Shown here: piece after piece, positions 1 through 9,978 of the stretch | How positions within the stretch are numbered: the stretch's first letter is position 1 | Layout: each line of letters opens with the position of its first letter | Source: Piscinibacter aquaticus | GTDB taxonomy: Bacteria > Pseudomonadota > Gammaproteobacteria > Burkholderiales > Burkholderiaceae_C | Assembly: GCA_007994965.1 (NCBI GenBank) | Contig: VOPW01000001.1 | Span: 3,162,001-3,226,000, forward strand | DNA: 64,000 nucleotides | Reading direction: 5' to 3' | The notes under the pieces: model-generated | The model's input: only the letters and a program-made list of their open reading frames with translations | Databases searched by the model: none | What the model was told of the DNA's origin: nothing | Program-made: the position numbers and the translations under genes

Positions 1-1874
1 CGGTGACGATGGTGGGTGCCACGGCGACCGGTGTGCCGGCGGTGACGTCGAGCGTGGCCTCGCCGCTGGTTGCCGAGCCCGCTCCGTTGCTGACCACCAC
101 GCTGTAGCGCCCGGCCTGCGCATTCGTTACCGCGGCCGGGCGCAGCACCGGTGCGTTGGCGCCGGTGATGGTGTTGCCGTTGAAGCGCCACTGGTAGCTC
201 AGCGCCTCGGTGCCGCGGGCGGCCACGGCGAACACCGCGTCACCGCCGGCAGCCACCGAGAGGGTGGCGGGCTGGGTCGTGATGGTGGGCGCGACGTCGG
301 TGTCGCTCACCGACACCGTGACCGGCGTGCTCGCTACCGAGCCGGCGGCATTGCTTGCCACCACGCGGATCTGCCGGCCGTTGTCGGCCGGGCCGAGTGC
401 GGCGGTGGTGTAGGTGCTGCCGGTGGCCCCGGCCACGTCGCTCCACGCACCTGCACTGTTGGCCGCACGGCTCTGCCATTGCAGCGTGGGGGCCGGCGCG
501 CCGATGACCGTGGCGCTGAAGCTGGCGGTCTGCCCCGTGCGCACCAGCACCGAGGTGGGCGGCACGCTGATCTCCGGCACGCCGCCCGACTGCAGCACCA
601 CCAGCTGCGTGGCGTTGCTGGTCACGCAGGGCGGGGGCGTGGCGTCAGCGGGCGTGAAGCAGGCGCGGGCGCGGAAGAGGGCGCCGTTGTCCGCACGCGA
701 AGGCACGAAGCCGTGTGTCATGCCGGTGTACAGCCAGCGCTCGACAGCCGGACCGAGCGGACTGGGGTCGCCCTCGAACTGGAACGAGCGGCCGACCGTG
801 CGCCAGGAGCCGCCGCCATCATCGCTGCGCTCCCAGTCCACCGTGGCGGTGCTCGTGGCCGAGGGGCATCGATGCTGGCGGCGAGGCCGTTGCGGACCCT
901 GGCGCCCCCGTCGAGCATCACCACCTTCACGCGGGTGGCGGTGTCGGCCACGGCCTGCGTCTGCGCGGGCAACGGCAGCAGCGTCATGGCTGGATAGCTG
1001 ACGTTGACCCAGGAGCCCGCATTGACCATGCGGCTGTCGATCCAGAACGTGCCGCCGGTTCTTGCGTCGCACTGCAGCGCCACCTTGACGTACACCTCCA
1101 TCACGCCGGCGCTGTACTGTGTGGCGGTGACGCGGGCGGTATAGGTGTTGGCACCGGCCGGCTGCACCATGCCCACGGAGGTGCCCGATTGCACGGCCAC
1201 CCGGCCGGTGCCGGCCGGCACTGCGTGGGCAGCTGCAGACCGGAGGTGTTGATGCTGAGGGTCAGATCGACGCTGCCGGCGGCTGGTTGCGAGCAGGCGC
1301 TTGGGCTGCAGCCGGTGACATTCACCGTCTCAAGCTTCCACGGCTGCGCCGTGAGGACCGGCTGCAGGTAGCTCACCGTCACCGGCAGGAAGTAGGAGAA
1401 GTCGATGACCTGGGTACTGAGCATGCCGCCGGCCTCGGTGCTGCCGATCAGTTGCCACGCGCCGTCGACCTCGGCCTTGGCCGGGCGCAACACCTGATTG
1501 GACTGCAGGGCGACCGACGGCGCGGGGATCTTCACCGTCACCGACTGCGCGAAGGCCGTTCCGTGCGGCGTGAGGGCATACACGGAGCCTGCGGCGGCCA
1601 ATCCTTCGGGCAGCGCCGGGGCGCCGCTGCCGTCCTGCGCGATGCGAATCGTGGTGTCGGTGGCCAGCGCCTCGGTCGGCACGTCAACGCGAGCGCCGCT
1701 GGCGTGCACCACGCTGCCGCCCGCCGCACCGATCGTGGCCGCGCCGCTGGCCGTGCCGGGATCGGTGGCACCACCACCTTCGCCTCCGCCGCAACCGGCC
1801 AGTGCCAGCACCATGGACAGCAGCAGCGCCAGTCCATGCCGCCATGGCCGCGAGGCTTCGTTCCTTGTACCCAT
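1..1874 (-). CDS. Surface lipoprotein with ZU5-like and Ig-like domains (3' end beyond window, frameshifted)
   Basis: The start is an ATG preceded by a strong GGAGGGAGAA ribosome binding site. The N-terminus is a lipoprotein signal with lipobox ALAGC (lipidated Cys at about residue 28) followed by glycines. Residues about 45-120 resemble a ZU5-type domain (GAATIGAAGGSV, then VDVPTEAL and VTVKIPAP). Downstream are Ig-like repeats with the pattern TQPATLSV...YQWRFNG...AGRYSVVVSN; two complete ones and the start of a third lie inside the window. Reading frame is lost near 1220 and near 870 with no loss of domain sequence, so these look like sequence errors. It is the paralogue of the lipoprotein at 4803-8519 and by analogy may end in RCC1 repeats outside the window. 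Probable role: outer-membrane-anchored surface or adhesion protein (inference). Confidence 0.7.
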
Positions 1875-1904
1875 CGCTTCTCTCCCTCCAGTTGGATCGC
1901 GCCG

Positions 1905-1938
1905 GTTGTAGAAGCCGGGGCGTTATGCCCTCGTTAGG
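1905..1938. repeat. Duplicated spacer upstream of lipoprotein gene, copy 1
   Basis: This 34-base segment matches 8615-8648 at 28 of 34 positions, counted by eye. In both places it lies just upstream of a ZU5/Ig lipoprotein gene and includes the stop codon region of the preceding secreted-protein gene. It marks the boundary of a duplicated gene pair. Confidence 0.6.
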
Positions 1939-2907
1939 GCATCGTGAAACGCCAGCGCACGGCCAGCGTGCCGGCCTCGTCGCGCTGGCCCTTCGTCTTC
2001 ACGCTGAACTCGCCCGCCGGCTCTTCGCGCCGGGCAGCAGCGCCACGCTGAAGGCGCCGAGCTCGCGCAGCGCACGGAAGTCGAGCGACTTGTTCGATTG
2101 CAGCCGCGCGTTGGTCTTGCCGCGGGTGTGTTGCGGCTCGTCGGTGACCACGGTCTCGGTGTAGGGCATGACGTTCATCGGCATCGGCAGACGCAGCCAC
2201 AGCGTCTGCTTCCCGGCATCGATCTCGGCCTGCGCGAACGCCGCCGAGCCGCGCGCGCCCTCCGGCAGCGCGCCTTCGCCGCGGCGCTCTTCACTGCGGT
2301 GGCAGAACTTGCCCGGGCCCTCGAGGCAGATCGGGTCGGCGTGCGTGATCTTCGCGTCCTCGCTGATGCGGTAGCTGCCCTGCTGGGCCACGCCCTTCCA
2401 CAGCTGATAGCGCGGCGCCCCAGGCTTCATCGCCGCTTCCGTCTCGCGCGCCACGCGCTGCGTTTCGCTGCGCGGTTTCGCGGCGGCGTTGGCGGCCATC
2501 TGCATCGCGAGCTTCTGCAGGCAGGCACGGTCTTCACCACACTTGGCGAACGCGGCCTGCATCTCGGCCATCGAGCCGCCCATCTGCTGCGCGATCGCCT
2601 CGCCTTGCGCCACGGCCCGGTCGGAGCGGGCCTGCTGGGCGGCATCGGGAAGCTGCACGGCCGACATCAGCGCCGGTTTGGTGGCTTCCAGCTCGGCGCG
2701 GATCGACGCAGTTCGCAGCACGCGCCACTCGCGCGAGTCGTACTTGTCGGCCGCGCGGCCTTCGGAGCGATAGCTGTATTCGACCGTCAGCACGGCCCGA
2801 GCGCCGGGCGGCGCGAAGCTCACCTGGGCCTGCGCCTCGGCCGCGATCACGGCACTGGGCAGCACCAGCAGGCGGGTCAGGGAACGGAAGTGCGTTGTCA
2901 TCGCCAT
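1934..2907 (-). CDS. Secreted protein of unknown function (frameshift near the C-terminus)
   Basis: I do not recognise the family. A signal peptide of about 27 residues ending in AEAQAQ precedes a periplasmic or secreted domain of about 290 residues. The middle is Ala/Gln/Met-rich and probably helical (residues about 75-165), with a Cys pair in KCGEDRACLQ and a second cysteine pair in the DPICLEGPGKFC segment. The frame breaks near 2035, and the tail continues to a TAA at 1934-1936. The gene lies 60 bases upstream of the ZU5/Ig lipoprotein and just downstream of another secreted protein, suggesting co-transcription. A decayed paralogue sits at 8644-8964 in the same position relative to the other lipoprotein, so the two products may work together (inference). 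Confidence 0.6.
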
Positions 2908-2926
2908 CTCCTCGGAAGGGAAGTCG

Positions 2927-4288
2927 TCAATTGCTGCCAGCCTCGCAGCTCGGGATCGGCGTGAGCGTCAGCTTCTCGTTGATCGGCCCGGAAAAGGTCC
3001 CGACCGGCGACTGGATCGAACCGCTGCCGGTGATGTGGATGGCCACCGGCTCGCCGCCCTCGGCGATCACGCTGTAGCGGCCCTGGCCCGTGCCGCGCGT
3101 GCCGCCGACGTTGGCCGCGACGTAGCTGAACGTGCCGCCGTCGGCGCCGGAGGGCGTGAACTGCCACTGGCCGGCCACCTCGGGGGCGATGGCGGTGAAG
3201 GGGCTGTCGAGCGAGCCGCACACCACGCCCTTGATCGTGGCCTCGTCGAGCCGGCCTTCGATGCGCCAGCCCGTGCCCGCGATGGACAACCTGAGCAGTT
3301 CCTCGGCCTTGCCGCGGCGCGAGGTGGCGACGAGGCGGATCTCCATCTCGGCGCGCTGGCTGTCCGGCGCCACGTGGGTGATCGTGCCGGGCGCCGCGGG
3401 GATCAGCTCGGGCGTGATCGAGGTGCCGCCGCTGAGCGATGCGTTCACGCGGGCCGCCACCTCGCCGCCTTCCAGGCGGTGCAGCACCCGCACGGGAATC
3501 CTGCTGCTGGCTCGGGGCTTCACGCGACCGGGCGAGGCGGCGTCGATGCGGATGCAGGCGCCCGACTTCCAGCGCGCTTCGGCACCGTACAAGGCGCCCG
3601 CCGCGGTGACCAGCGCGGTGCGCACGCCGCTCTCGGCCAGGGCAGCGTCGGCGTCGCTGGCCTGCGAGGAGGCGCGCACCAGCCGGTGGTTGCGCATCTG
3701 GATCTTCGAGCTGTCCGGCCCGCTCTGGTGCCACTCGGTCGCCGTCTCGATGTAGACCTGCCGGCCGCCTGCGGTGGAACGTTCGCCCTGGCGCGTGCGG
3801 ATGTCGGCCTCGGCGACGTTGGCATCGTCGCCCACCGTGGCGCTGACGTGGGCCTCGATCTCGCGGCCATAGACGACGTTGCCGCCGCTGCCGGCACAGC
3901 CCTCCTGCGACAGGCGCAGCGTGAATTCGACCTTGCCGGCGGCGTCGGGGCACAGGCCGGCGGTGGTGAGCGCGACCTTGGAGTTGGCCGACAGCACCAT
4001 CGGAATGGTGCTGGTGGAGGTCAGCTCCGCGGTGAACCGGCCGTCGGCGCCCGCCGTGACACGCATGCTGGCGCTCTGGCCATCACCATCGCGCACGTCC
4101 ACATTGAATCCGCTCAGGTCGGTGCCCGCGGGCACCCTGCCGACGTTGCCGATGCCGCCCAGCAGCCTGACGGCGGCGTTGCCGACGATCAGGCCCACGA
4201 ACTCGTTGCCGGTCAGGCCCTGCGCGCGCGCCTCGGGCAACAGGGCGAACAGCCAGACGGCGAGCGGGCGTGAAGGCGTGGCGGCCAC
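2927..4288 (-). CDS. Hypothetical secreted protein
   Basis: An uninterrupted reading frame of 453 codons from a GTG. The N-terminal part contains a hydrophobic stretch followed by EARAQ, which could be a signal peptide, but the frame is open upstream and it may instead be the continuation of the lipoprotein-like sequence at 4290-4698. The body has beta-rich segments with regular Gly/Ser/Thr content, for example VRDGDGQSASMRVTAG and SGPINEKLTLTPIPSCEAG at the C-terminus, and six scattered cysteines. I recognise no catalytic motif. It is followed after 19 bases by the secreted protein at 1934-2907, consistent with one transcript of cell-envelope proteins. Confidence 0.5.
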   Translation of the reverse strand: MAATPSRPLAVWLFALLPEARAQGLTGNEFVGLIVGNAAVRLLGGIGNVGRVPAGTDLSGFNVDVRDGDGQSASMRVTAGADGRFTAELTSTSTIPMVLSANSKVALTTAGLCPDAAGKVEFTLRLSQEGCAGSGGNVVYGREIEAHVSATVGDDANVAEADIRTRQGERSTAGGRQVYIETATEWHQSGPDSSKIQMRNHRLVRASSQASDADAALAESGVRTALVTAAGALYGAEARWKSGACIRIDAASPGRVKPRASSRIPVRVLHRLEGGEVAARVNASLSGGTSITPELIPAAPGTITHVAPDSQRAEMEIRLVATSRRGKAEELLRLSIAGTGWRIEGRLDEATIKGVVCGSLDSPFTAIAPEVAGQWQFTPSGADGGTFSYVAANVGGTRGTGQGRYSVIAEGGEPVAIHITGSGSIQSPVGTFSGPINEKLTLTPIPSCEAGSN

Positions 4289-4289
4289 C

Positions 4290-4698
4290 GCAAACGTCGA
4301 GCTCGGCGGGGCGACGTGACGAGGGTCGGCAGATCAAGGGCACTGGTGCGCCGCGGCCGCTGCGCCTCGAGGCGTTCGCTCAGGCGCTCGGCAAATCGCC
4401 GCTCCAGCGTCGCCGGGGCGGCGCTGTTCGTCCGCCTCCAGTCGCGCGCGCTGCGCTGCCACCTGCGGCAGCTCGGCCGAGACCACCTGCCACACCGGCG
4501 CATTGAGCGCCGGCATCGGCGCCTTCGGATCCGGTCGCGCGGCGGCGGCGCGGCGCGACCAGCCGCCTCCAGACGCGCGTTCGCGGCAGCATCGCCGCCC
4601 GTCGCGCTTCCGGTGGATTCGCGGCCGCGTTCGCAACCCGCCGTCAGGCCGGCTGCGACCAGCACCAGAGCCACATGAAGGACGGATCGGTTCCTCAT
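4290..4698 (-). CDS. Lipoprotein-like N-terminus, frame-disrupted
   Basis: The start ATG overlaps the stop of the small upstream frame (ATGA). The first 22 residues form a lipoprotein signal ending in lipobox LTAGC. The following Arg/Ala-rich helical sequence jumps frame twice: ALNAPVWQVVSAELPQVAAQ in one frame, then PATLERRFAERLSERLEAQ in another. It could be an independent small lipoprotein or the true N-terminus of the 453-codon protein immediately downstream. With two or three indels in 400 bases I cannot decide. The RLEADEQR...LERRFAERL stretch suggests a short coiled coil. Confidence 0.4.
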
Positions 4699-4781
4699 CG
4701 TTCTGCGCTGGCCGCCGCGGGCGCCGGCCAGGCCAGCAGCGCACCGGCAGCCCCGGCACGGCCTGTCTTGAAAGACATCAT
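4695..4781 (-). CDS. Short signal-peptide-like reading frame (28 codons)
   Basis: An ATG at 4781 is preceded by GAAGGA at good spacing, just after the end of the RCC1 lipoprotein gene. The 28 encoded residues look like an export signal: MMSFKTGR, then a hydrophobic Ala/Leu stretch, then PAAASA as a possible cleavage site. The frame stops at a TGA overlapping the next ATG. It is either a leader peptide for translational coupling or the N-terminus of a protein whose frame was broken by an indel. The surrounding indel density makes the second option at least as likely. Confidence 0.3.
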   Translation of the reverse strand: MMSFKTGRAGAAGALLAWPAPAAASAER

Positions 4782-4802
4782 GGTCGGAGTCCTTCGCAGG
4801 GT

Positions 4803-7800
4803 TCACGGCACCCAGAACTCGGCGCCCAGCGTGGTGCTGGTGGGTACGAGCACGTTGACGGTGCCGCTGAAGGTGCCGTTGCCGACCCGGCCGGCGTTGT
4901 TCCAGCCCCAGCACTGCACGGTGCCGCTGGTGCGCAGCGCGCAGGTGTGGCGCTCCCCGGCGGCGGCCACCGCGGCGGATCGGCGCTGTTGAAGTAGGCA
5001 CCGACGCGGCCGGCGGCCACCGGCAGCAGCAGCTGCTCGCGCTCGCCGCCGTTGCCCATGAAGCCGTAGCCCCAGCAAACCATGTCGCTGCTGCGGATGA
5101 CGCAGGTGTGGGTGGCGCCGGCGGCGGAGGCTGAGGCCGCCGAAGATGTCGGCGGGCATGGCGTCGTCGCGCGAGATCGTGGTGCCATCGCCGAGCTGGC
5201 CCTGCTCGTTGTGGCCCCAGCACATCGGCTGGCCCGAGCTGCTCTCGAGCGCGCAGGTGTGGTAGCGGCCGGCGACCACGCGGCCCGTGGCCGTGAAGTC
5301 CATCCGCGAGCCGTCGGGCAGGCGTCGCATCACGCGCGTGGCCGTGTCGTGGACGCCGAAGGCGACGTCGGCGCCCCAGCACCCACCACCGCGCCGTCGG
5401 CCAGCTGTGCGCAGCTGTGGTTGACGCCGACCGCCACCGCCACCGCGTCGCGCAGCAGGCTGCCGTCGGCGCGCCGCACGGGGTTGGGCCCCTCGGGCGG
5501 GTTCAGGTCGCCACGCTTGCCGAAGGTGGTGTTGCCCCAGCAGAAGACCTGGCCCGCGTCGTCCACGTAGCAGCCATGGTCGGCGCCCAGGCCGACCGCT
5601 CGCACGCGGACGCCGGCGGCGGACTGCTGCACCGGCACCCGGTCGCCCATCGAGCCCCAGCACCACAGTGCGTCGCTGCTGTCGATGGCGCAGGTGTCCC
5701 AGTTGCCTGCCGCCACCGCCTTTACGGTGCCCAGAACGCTGACGCGTGTCGGCACATCGCGATAGACACCCCCGCCGTCGCCCAGCTCGCCGCCGGCTCG
5801 TTGCCCCAGCAGTACAGCGCGTCGCTGCGGTCGATGGCGCAGGTGTGGTTCAGTCCGGCGGCGATCTTGTCTTCGGGTGAAGCCACCGGGGCGGGCCGCA
5901 CGGTGAGCAGCGCTTGTTCGCTGAAGGCGATGCCCGCGCCGTTGTAGACCACCACGCCGTAGAGCGCCCCGTCGTCGGCCAGTGCCAGTGCGGGCGTGGT
6001 GTACTCGGCCGCCGTGGCGCCGACGATCGCCACGTGGTTGCGCGTCCACTGGTAGAGCAGCGCGCTGCCGCCGGCGGCGACGGCGAAGCGCACGCTGGCG
6101 CCTTCGGTGCCGGTGACGGCCTGGGGTTGCGCGGTGATGGCCGGTGCGCCCACCACGGTGAGCAAGGCCGGCGCGCTGGTCACCGATCCGGCCGATGTGC
6201 TGATGCGCACGCTGTAGCTGGCGGCGTCCTCGGCCTGCGCGTTGTCGATTTGCAGGAAGGCCTGCGTGGCGCCGGCGATCGCCGTGCCGTTCTTCAGCCA
6301 CTGGAAGGCGAGCGTGCGACCGCCGCCGCTGTAGCCGACGGCGAACACCGCGGTGTCGCCGGGCAGCACCACCAGGGGCGCGGGCTGCTGGGTGACGCTG
6401 GGGACGACGCGGTCGGCGTTGGCGGTGACCGAGCCCCAGATGCCCGTGCTCCTGACCGTGCCGGCGGCATTGCTCACCTCCACGCGGTAGATCGCGTTGT
6501 CGCCCAGCTGGACGGGGTTGAAGCTCAGCATCGGCGAGGTGGCGCCGGCAATCGGCGTGTAATCGTTCAGCGCGGTGAGCTCAGCTCGGTACCACTGGAA
6601 GCGCAGCGGCGCGGTGCCCGTCGTGGCCACGACCAGGGCCGACGACTGGCCCTCGGTCAGGTAGACGAAGGCGGGCTGCGCCAGGATGGTCGGGGCCTGC
6701 ACCGTCGGCGGCACCGGCGAGACGGTGAGCACGGCGGCGTCGCTTTCCACGCTCCCCGCGGCATTGCTACCACCACCACGCTGTAGCGGCCGGCCTGTGC
6801 GGCGGCTGCGCCCGTGAGCCGGAGCACCGGCGCGTTGGCCGCGGTGATCGGCTGGCCCTCGAAGCGCCACTGGTAGCTCAGCACGCCGGTGCCGCTGGCC
6901 GCCACCGCGAAGGCGGCGTCGCTGCCGGTGAGGATGGTGAGCGGCGCCGGCTGGGTGCCGATGACGGGCGGCTGCTCGTCGCTGTTGACCGTGAGCGTCA
7001 CCTCCTGGCTTTCGCTGCTGCCCAGCGGATTGGTGGCCACCAGCTTGAACTGCCGGCCGTTGTCGGCGAGCGTGGTGGCGGCGGTGGTGAGAGTGCCTGC
7101 GGCGGCGCCCGTCACCGGCTCCCAGGTGTCGACGGCACTGGCGCGGCTCATCCATTGCAGCGCCGGGCTGGGGAAGCCGCTTGCAACCGCGGTGAAGCTG
7201 GCCGTCTGGCCCACGCGCACGGCCATCGAGCGCGGCTGGGTGCCGAACCCGGGCAGCGTGGCCTGCTGCGGGGTGGCGAAATGCAGGCCGATGCTGCTGG
7301 CGGGATAGCTCGTGGTGTCGCAGACCAGCCGCGCCGGGATGATCAGCGTACCCGGTTGCACGGGCGGTTGCACCGTGAACGTCAGCACCTGCTCCAGGGC
7401 CTGCGTATACCGCCCCGTGAGGTCATTGGTGTAGAAGATGTAGGCCTGCGCGTAGGCGGCGCCGTCCGGCGCTGCAGCACCACGCGAGGCCTGCTGGCCG
7501 CCTGGCACGTTGGCGGCAGCAGGGCGCGGCTGGGCACTCTGACGACGGTGCGCACCGACTGCGCGCCGGTCAGGAAGACGCAGTTGCCGCCATTGCAGGT
7601 GGGCGTCTCCAGGGACGCACTGAAGCCGTACTCCGGCGCGCTGCCGCTCTTGGAAGGGAAAACCAGCGGCAGGCTCAGCATCTGGGTGTCGCTGGCCGGC
7701 GGTCCGTCGCAGCGCAGGCTGGCGGCGATGGCGGCCGCCGTGGCCAGGCGCACGCCGGTGACCGGTGCAGTCGCGGAGACCGCGTTCACGTTGAAGCGGA

Positions 7801-8519
7801 AGCGGTAGCGGGTCTGCCCGGCCGTCAGCGGCTGCACCAGGGGATCGACGGCGGTCACGGGCGGTCTGCCGGCGAGGACGTCTCCGCCGAACACGTCGAC
7901 CACCAGCTTGGGCGCCGTGCAGGCGAGCGGGAACAGGCCCTGGTTGGTGTCCAGATCCAGCACCACCTGGGTGCTGTCCTCGGTGACCGCGGTGCAGTCG
8001 CCGGTGCTGCAGCTCAGGCTGGCCAGCCTCACCGAGAACGGCGGCAGCCGCAGTTCCTGGATCGGGTAGCGTTCCACCACCGGCACGAAGTAGGAGAACT
8101 CCTGCACGCTCACGACCAGGTCGCGGTCGGTGATCTCGGGCGACAGCAGCTGCCAGCCGCCGCCGGGGCTGAGCTTTCGCGATGCGCAGCTGCTCGCCGG
8201 CCGCCAGCGCACGGGCGGGCAGCGGAGGCTCACGCGCACCGGCTCGGCAAAGCGGCGGCCGTGCGGCGAGGGTGAACACGTCACCCACGGCGCCCACATG
8301 GGCCGGCAGCGCGGGCATGTCGGTGGCGTCCTTGGCCATGCGGATGGTCACCGGCTCGGCCAGCGCACCCGGCGGCACCTGCACCGTCGCGCCGCCCGGG
8401 CCCATGACGCTGCCGCCCTCCGCGCCCAGCGTGGCGGCACCGCTGGCGCTGCCGGTGTCGACGGCGCTGCTGTCGCTGCCACCGCCGCAGGCAGCCAGCC
8501 ACAGGCTGGCGATCAGCAC
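4803..8519 (-). CDS. Large surface lipoprotein: ZU5-like, five Ig-like and seven RCC1-type repeats (several frameshifts)
   Basis: The N-terminus is a lipoprotein signal (LWLAAC followed by GGG). A GTG at 8519 is the first in-frame start, but the n-region is short, and an ATG at 8582 behind AGGGAA would fit if one base is missing between. Order: ZU5-like domain (GAATLGAEGGSV...VQVPPGAL); a region of about 300 residues with disulphide-type Cys pairs (SCSTGDC, CNGGNC); five Ig-like repeats with conserved QW and Y; then seven repeats of the type HTCAI-(x)n-YCWG that match RCC1 repeats and would close a seven-bladed propeller. The frame changes near 8240, 8150, 7470, 6770, 5790, 5385, 5135 and 4970. 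Predicted outer-membrane-anchored surface protein, paralogous to the gene at 1-1874. Its binding partner cannot be read from sequence. Confidence 0.7.
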
Positions 8520-8614
8520 GGCGGCCCAGCGGGCCGTTCGGGCCCGCAGCGTGGCGGGCCGGTGACGTGGGAAGTTGGCATCGCGGTTCCCTTGCAGGGG
8601 ATGGGGATGCCGTG

Positions 8615-8648
8615 TTTGTAGAAGGCCGGCCGTTATGGCCGCGTTAGG
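8615..8648. repeat. Duplicated spacer upstream of lipoprotein gene, copy 2
   Basis: Partner of 1905-1938, with 28 of 34 identical positions. It contains the stop codon of the decayed gene at 8644-8964, as the other copy contains the stop codon of the intact gene at 1934-2907. Confidence 0.6.
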
Positions 8649-8964
8649 AAGCCGGGCGCGTGTGGCGCCGGCGCCTCGGCGCCGGTGCGAGCAGTTCGCG
8701 GTGGATCGGGTTGCGACGCAGAAGGCCGTCGCGGAACGGCTCGCGCATGTCGTCGCGCGCGGCGGTCTGCAGCCACTTCAGGCCGCGGGCCAGCGCCTCG
8801 CGGGTCTGCTTCTGGCCCGCCGTGGCGCCGCTCAGCTTGAGGTTCCCGCGCTCGACGCAGGCCTCGTCTTCGCCTCACTTGGCCAGCAGCGCCTCGACGC
8901 CGGCCATCGCCAGATCGGCGCTCATGGACACGTTGCGCCGGATGCGCCACTCGGGCGAGTCGTG
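8644..8964 (-). pseudogene. Decayed paralogue of the secreted protein at 1934-2907
   Basis: Translation gives HDSPEWRIRRNVSMSADL...ALLAK-stop-GEDEACVERGNLKL. The intact gene encodes YDSREWRVLRTASIRAEL and, further on, AFAKCGEDRACLQKLAM. The first Cys codon (TGC) is replaced by TGA at 8875-8877, and a TAG stands directly in front of the matching region. N-terminal signal and C-terminal domain are missing, so only about 105 codons remain. This differs from the indel-type breaks elsewhere in the window because it combines a nonsense change with real truncation. It lies directly upstream of the lipoprotein at 4803-8519, the same arrangement as the intact pair. Confidence 0.65.
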
Positions 8965-8975
8965 CTAGGCCAGCA

Positions 8976-9935
8976 TCAGGCCGTGTCGGCAATCGCCGTG
9001 CCGCGGCGCTGCAGAGCGCCCGAGCTCACCAGCTCGTTCACCAGCATCGCGCACCAGCCCTCGGCCGAATCGGCCTGGCCGCGGCCGTGGTGTTCCCACA
9101 CCCCGGTGAACAGCGGCGTGGCGAGAGCCCAGGCCATCAGCGCGGCCTCGTCCTGCTCGCGCACCTCCATCAGGTGGTACTTGATCAGCACCTTCACGCC
9201 GTGCTTCGCGTGGCGCGCCGGCTCGGCGCGGAACGATGCCAGCCGCGAGCGGGCGCGGGCGAGCGCGGCCTGCACGTCGGTGAACGGCGCGCCGTGGCCC
9301 GGCACCACCAGCTTCACCGGCAGCGCCTCGATCGCATCGAGCACCGCGCCGACATCATCGAAGCCCGGTTCGCCGTCCATCTCCGGAAAGACCACGCCGA
9401 AGCCGTGCTCCCACAGCGCGTCGGCCGAGATCAGCAGGCCGTTCGCGGCATCGAAGAGCATCACCGAGTCGGGGTCGTGGCCCGGTGCGGCGAGCACCTC
9501 GAAGCGGCGGCCACCGGCTTCGAGCGCCTCGCCGGGGTGCAGCGTGTCGTGCACCTCGAAGCGTTCGCACCGCTGGCCGGTGGCGTCGTAGCTCAGCGCG
9601 TCGGCGCGCCATTCGCGCACCGCATCGGCCAGTCCGGGCGGGATAGTGATGCGGGCGCCAAACTCGCGCGCCAACGTGGCGTTGCCGCCGCAGTGGTCGC
9701 TGTGCAGGTGGGTGTTGACGATGCGATGCAGCGGCTCGTCGCGGCCGTTCCCGCCGAGCGCGCGGCGCACCAGCGCGAGCGTCTGCTCCGCGTGGTTGAC
9801 GTGGCCGCTGTCGATCAGCGTGGCCCCGGCTTCATCGCCGGCCGCATGCACGAGGATGTTGTTCGAGGACAGCCAGCCGCGCTCGAAGACGCGCAGGCCA
9901 GCCAGGGCGGGATGGTCGTGCACCGAATCACTCAT
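8976..9935 (-). CDS. Metallo-beta-lactamase-fold hydrolase
   Basis: Intact, 319 residues. The zinc-binding signature THLHSDHCGG (HxHxDH) is at about residues 75-85, with further likely metal ligands in APGHDPDSVM and PGHGAPF. The long C-terminal helical part after residue 220 resembles the glyoxalase-II-like or LACTB2-like hydrolase subgroup, which cleaves thioesters, lactones or RNA. The substrate is not predictable here. No signal peptide, so cytoplasmic. The C-terminus ends a few bases before the decayed secreted-protein remnant. The divergent gene at 9979 starts 43 bases away. Confidence 0.85.
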   Translation of the reverse strand: MSDSVHDHPALAGLRVFERGWLSSNNILVHAAGDEAGATLIDSGHVNHAEQTLALVRRALGGNGRDEPLHRIVNTHLHSDHCGGNATLAREFGARITIPPGLADAVREWRADALSYDATGQRCERFEVHDTLHPGEALEAGGRRFEVLAAPGHDPDSVMLFDAANGLLISADALWEHGFGVVFPEMDGEPGFDDVGAVLDAIEALPVKLVVPGHGAPFTDVQAALARARSRLASFRAEPARHAKHGVKVLIKYHLMEVREQDEAALMAWALATPLFTGVWEHHGRGQADSAEGWCAMLVNELVSSGALQRRGTAIADTA

Positions 9936-9978
9936 CGGCCCGATTCTGCGCGAGCGCGCGGCGCGGCATCATCGGGGC

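Noticed and set aside
1905-1938. attC-like recombination site (GTTAGG/CCTAAC-type boxes) next to the lipoprotein genes
   Set aside because: The inverted boxes are only a few bases apart and lack the long imperfect stem of attC; no integrase is present. Better explained as a duplicated gene junction.
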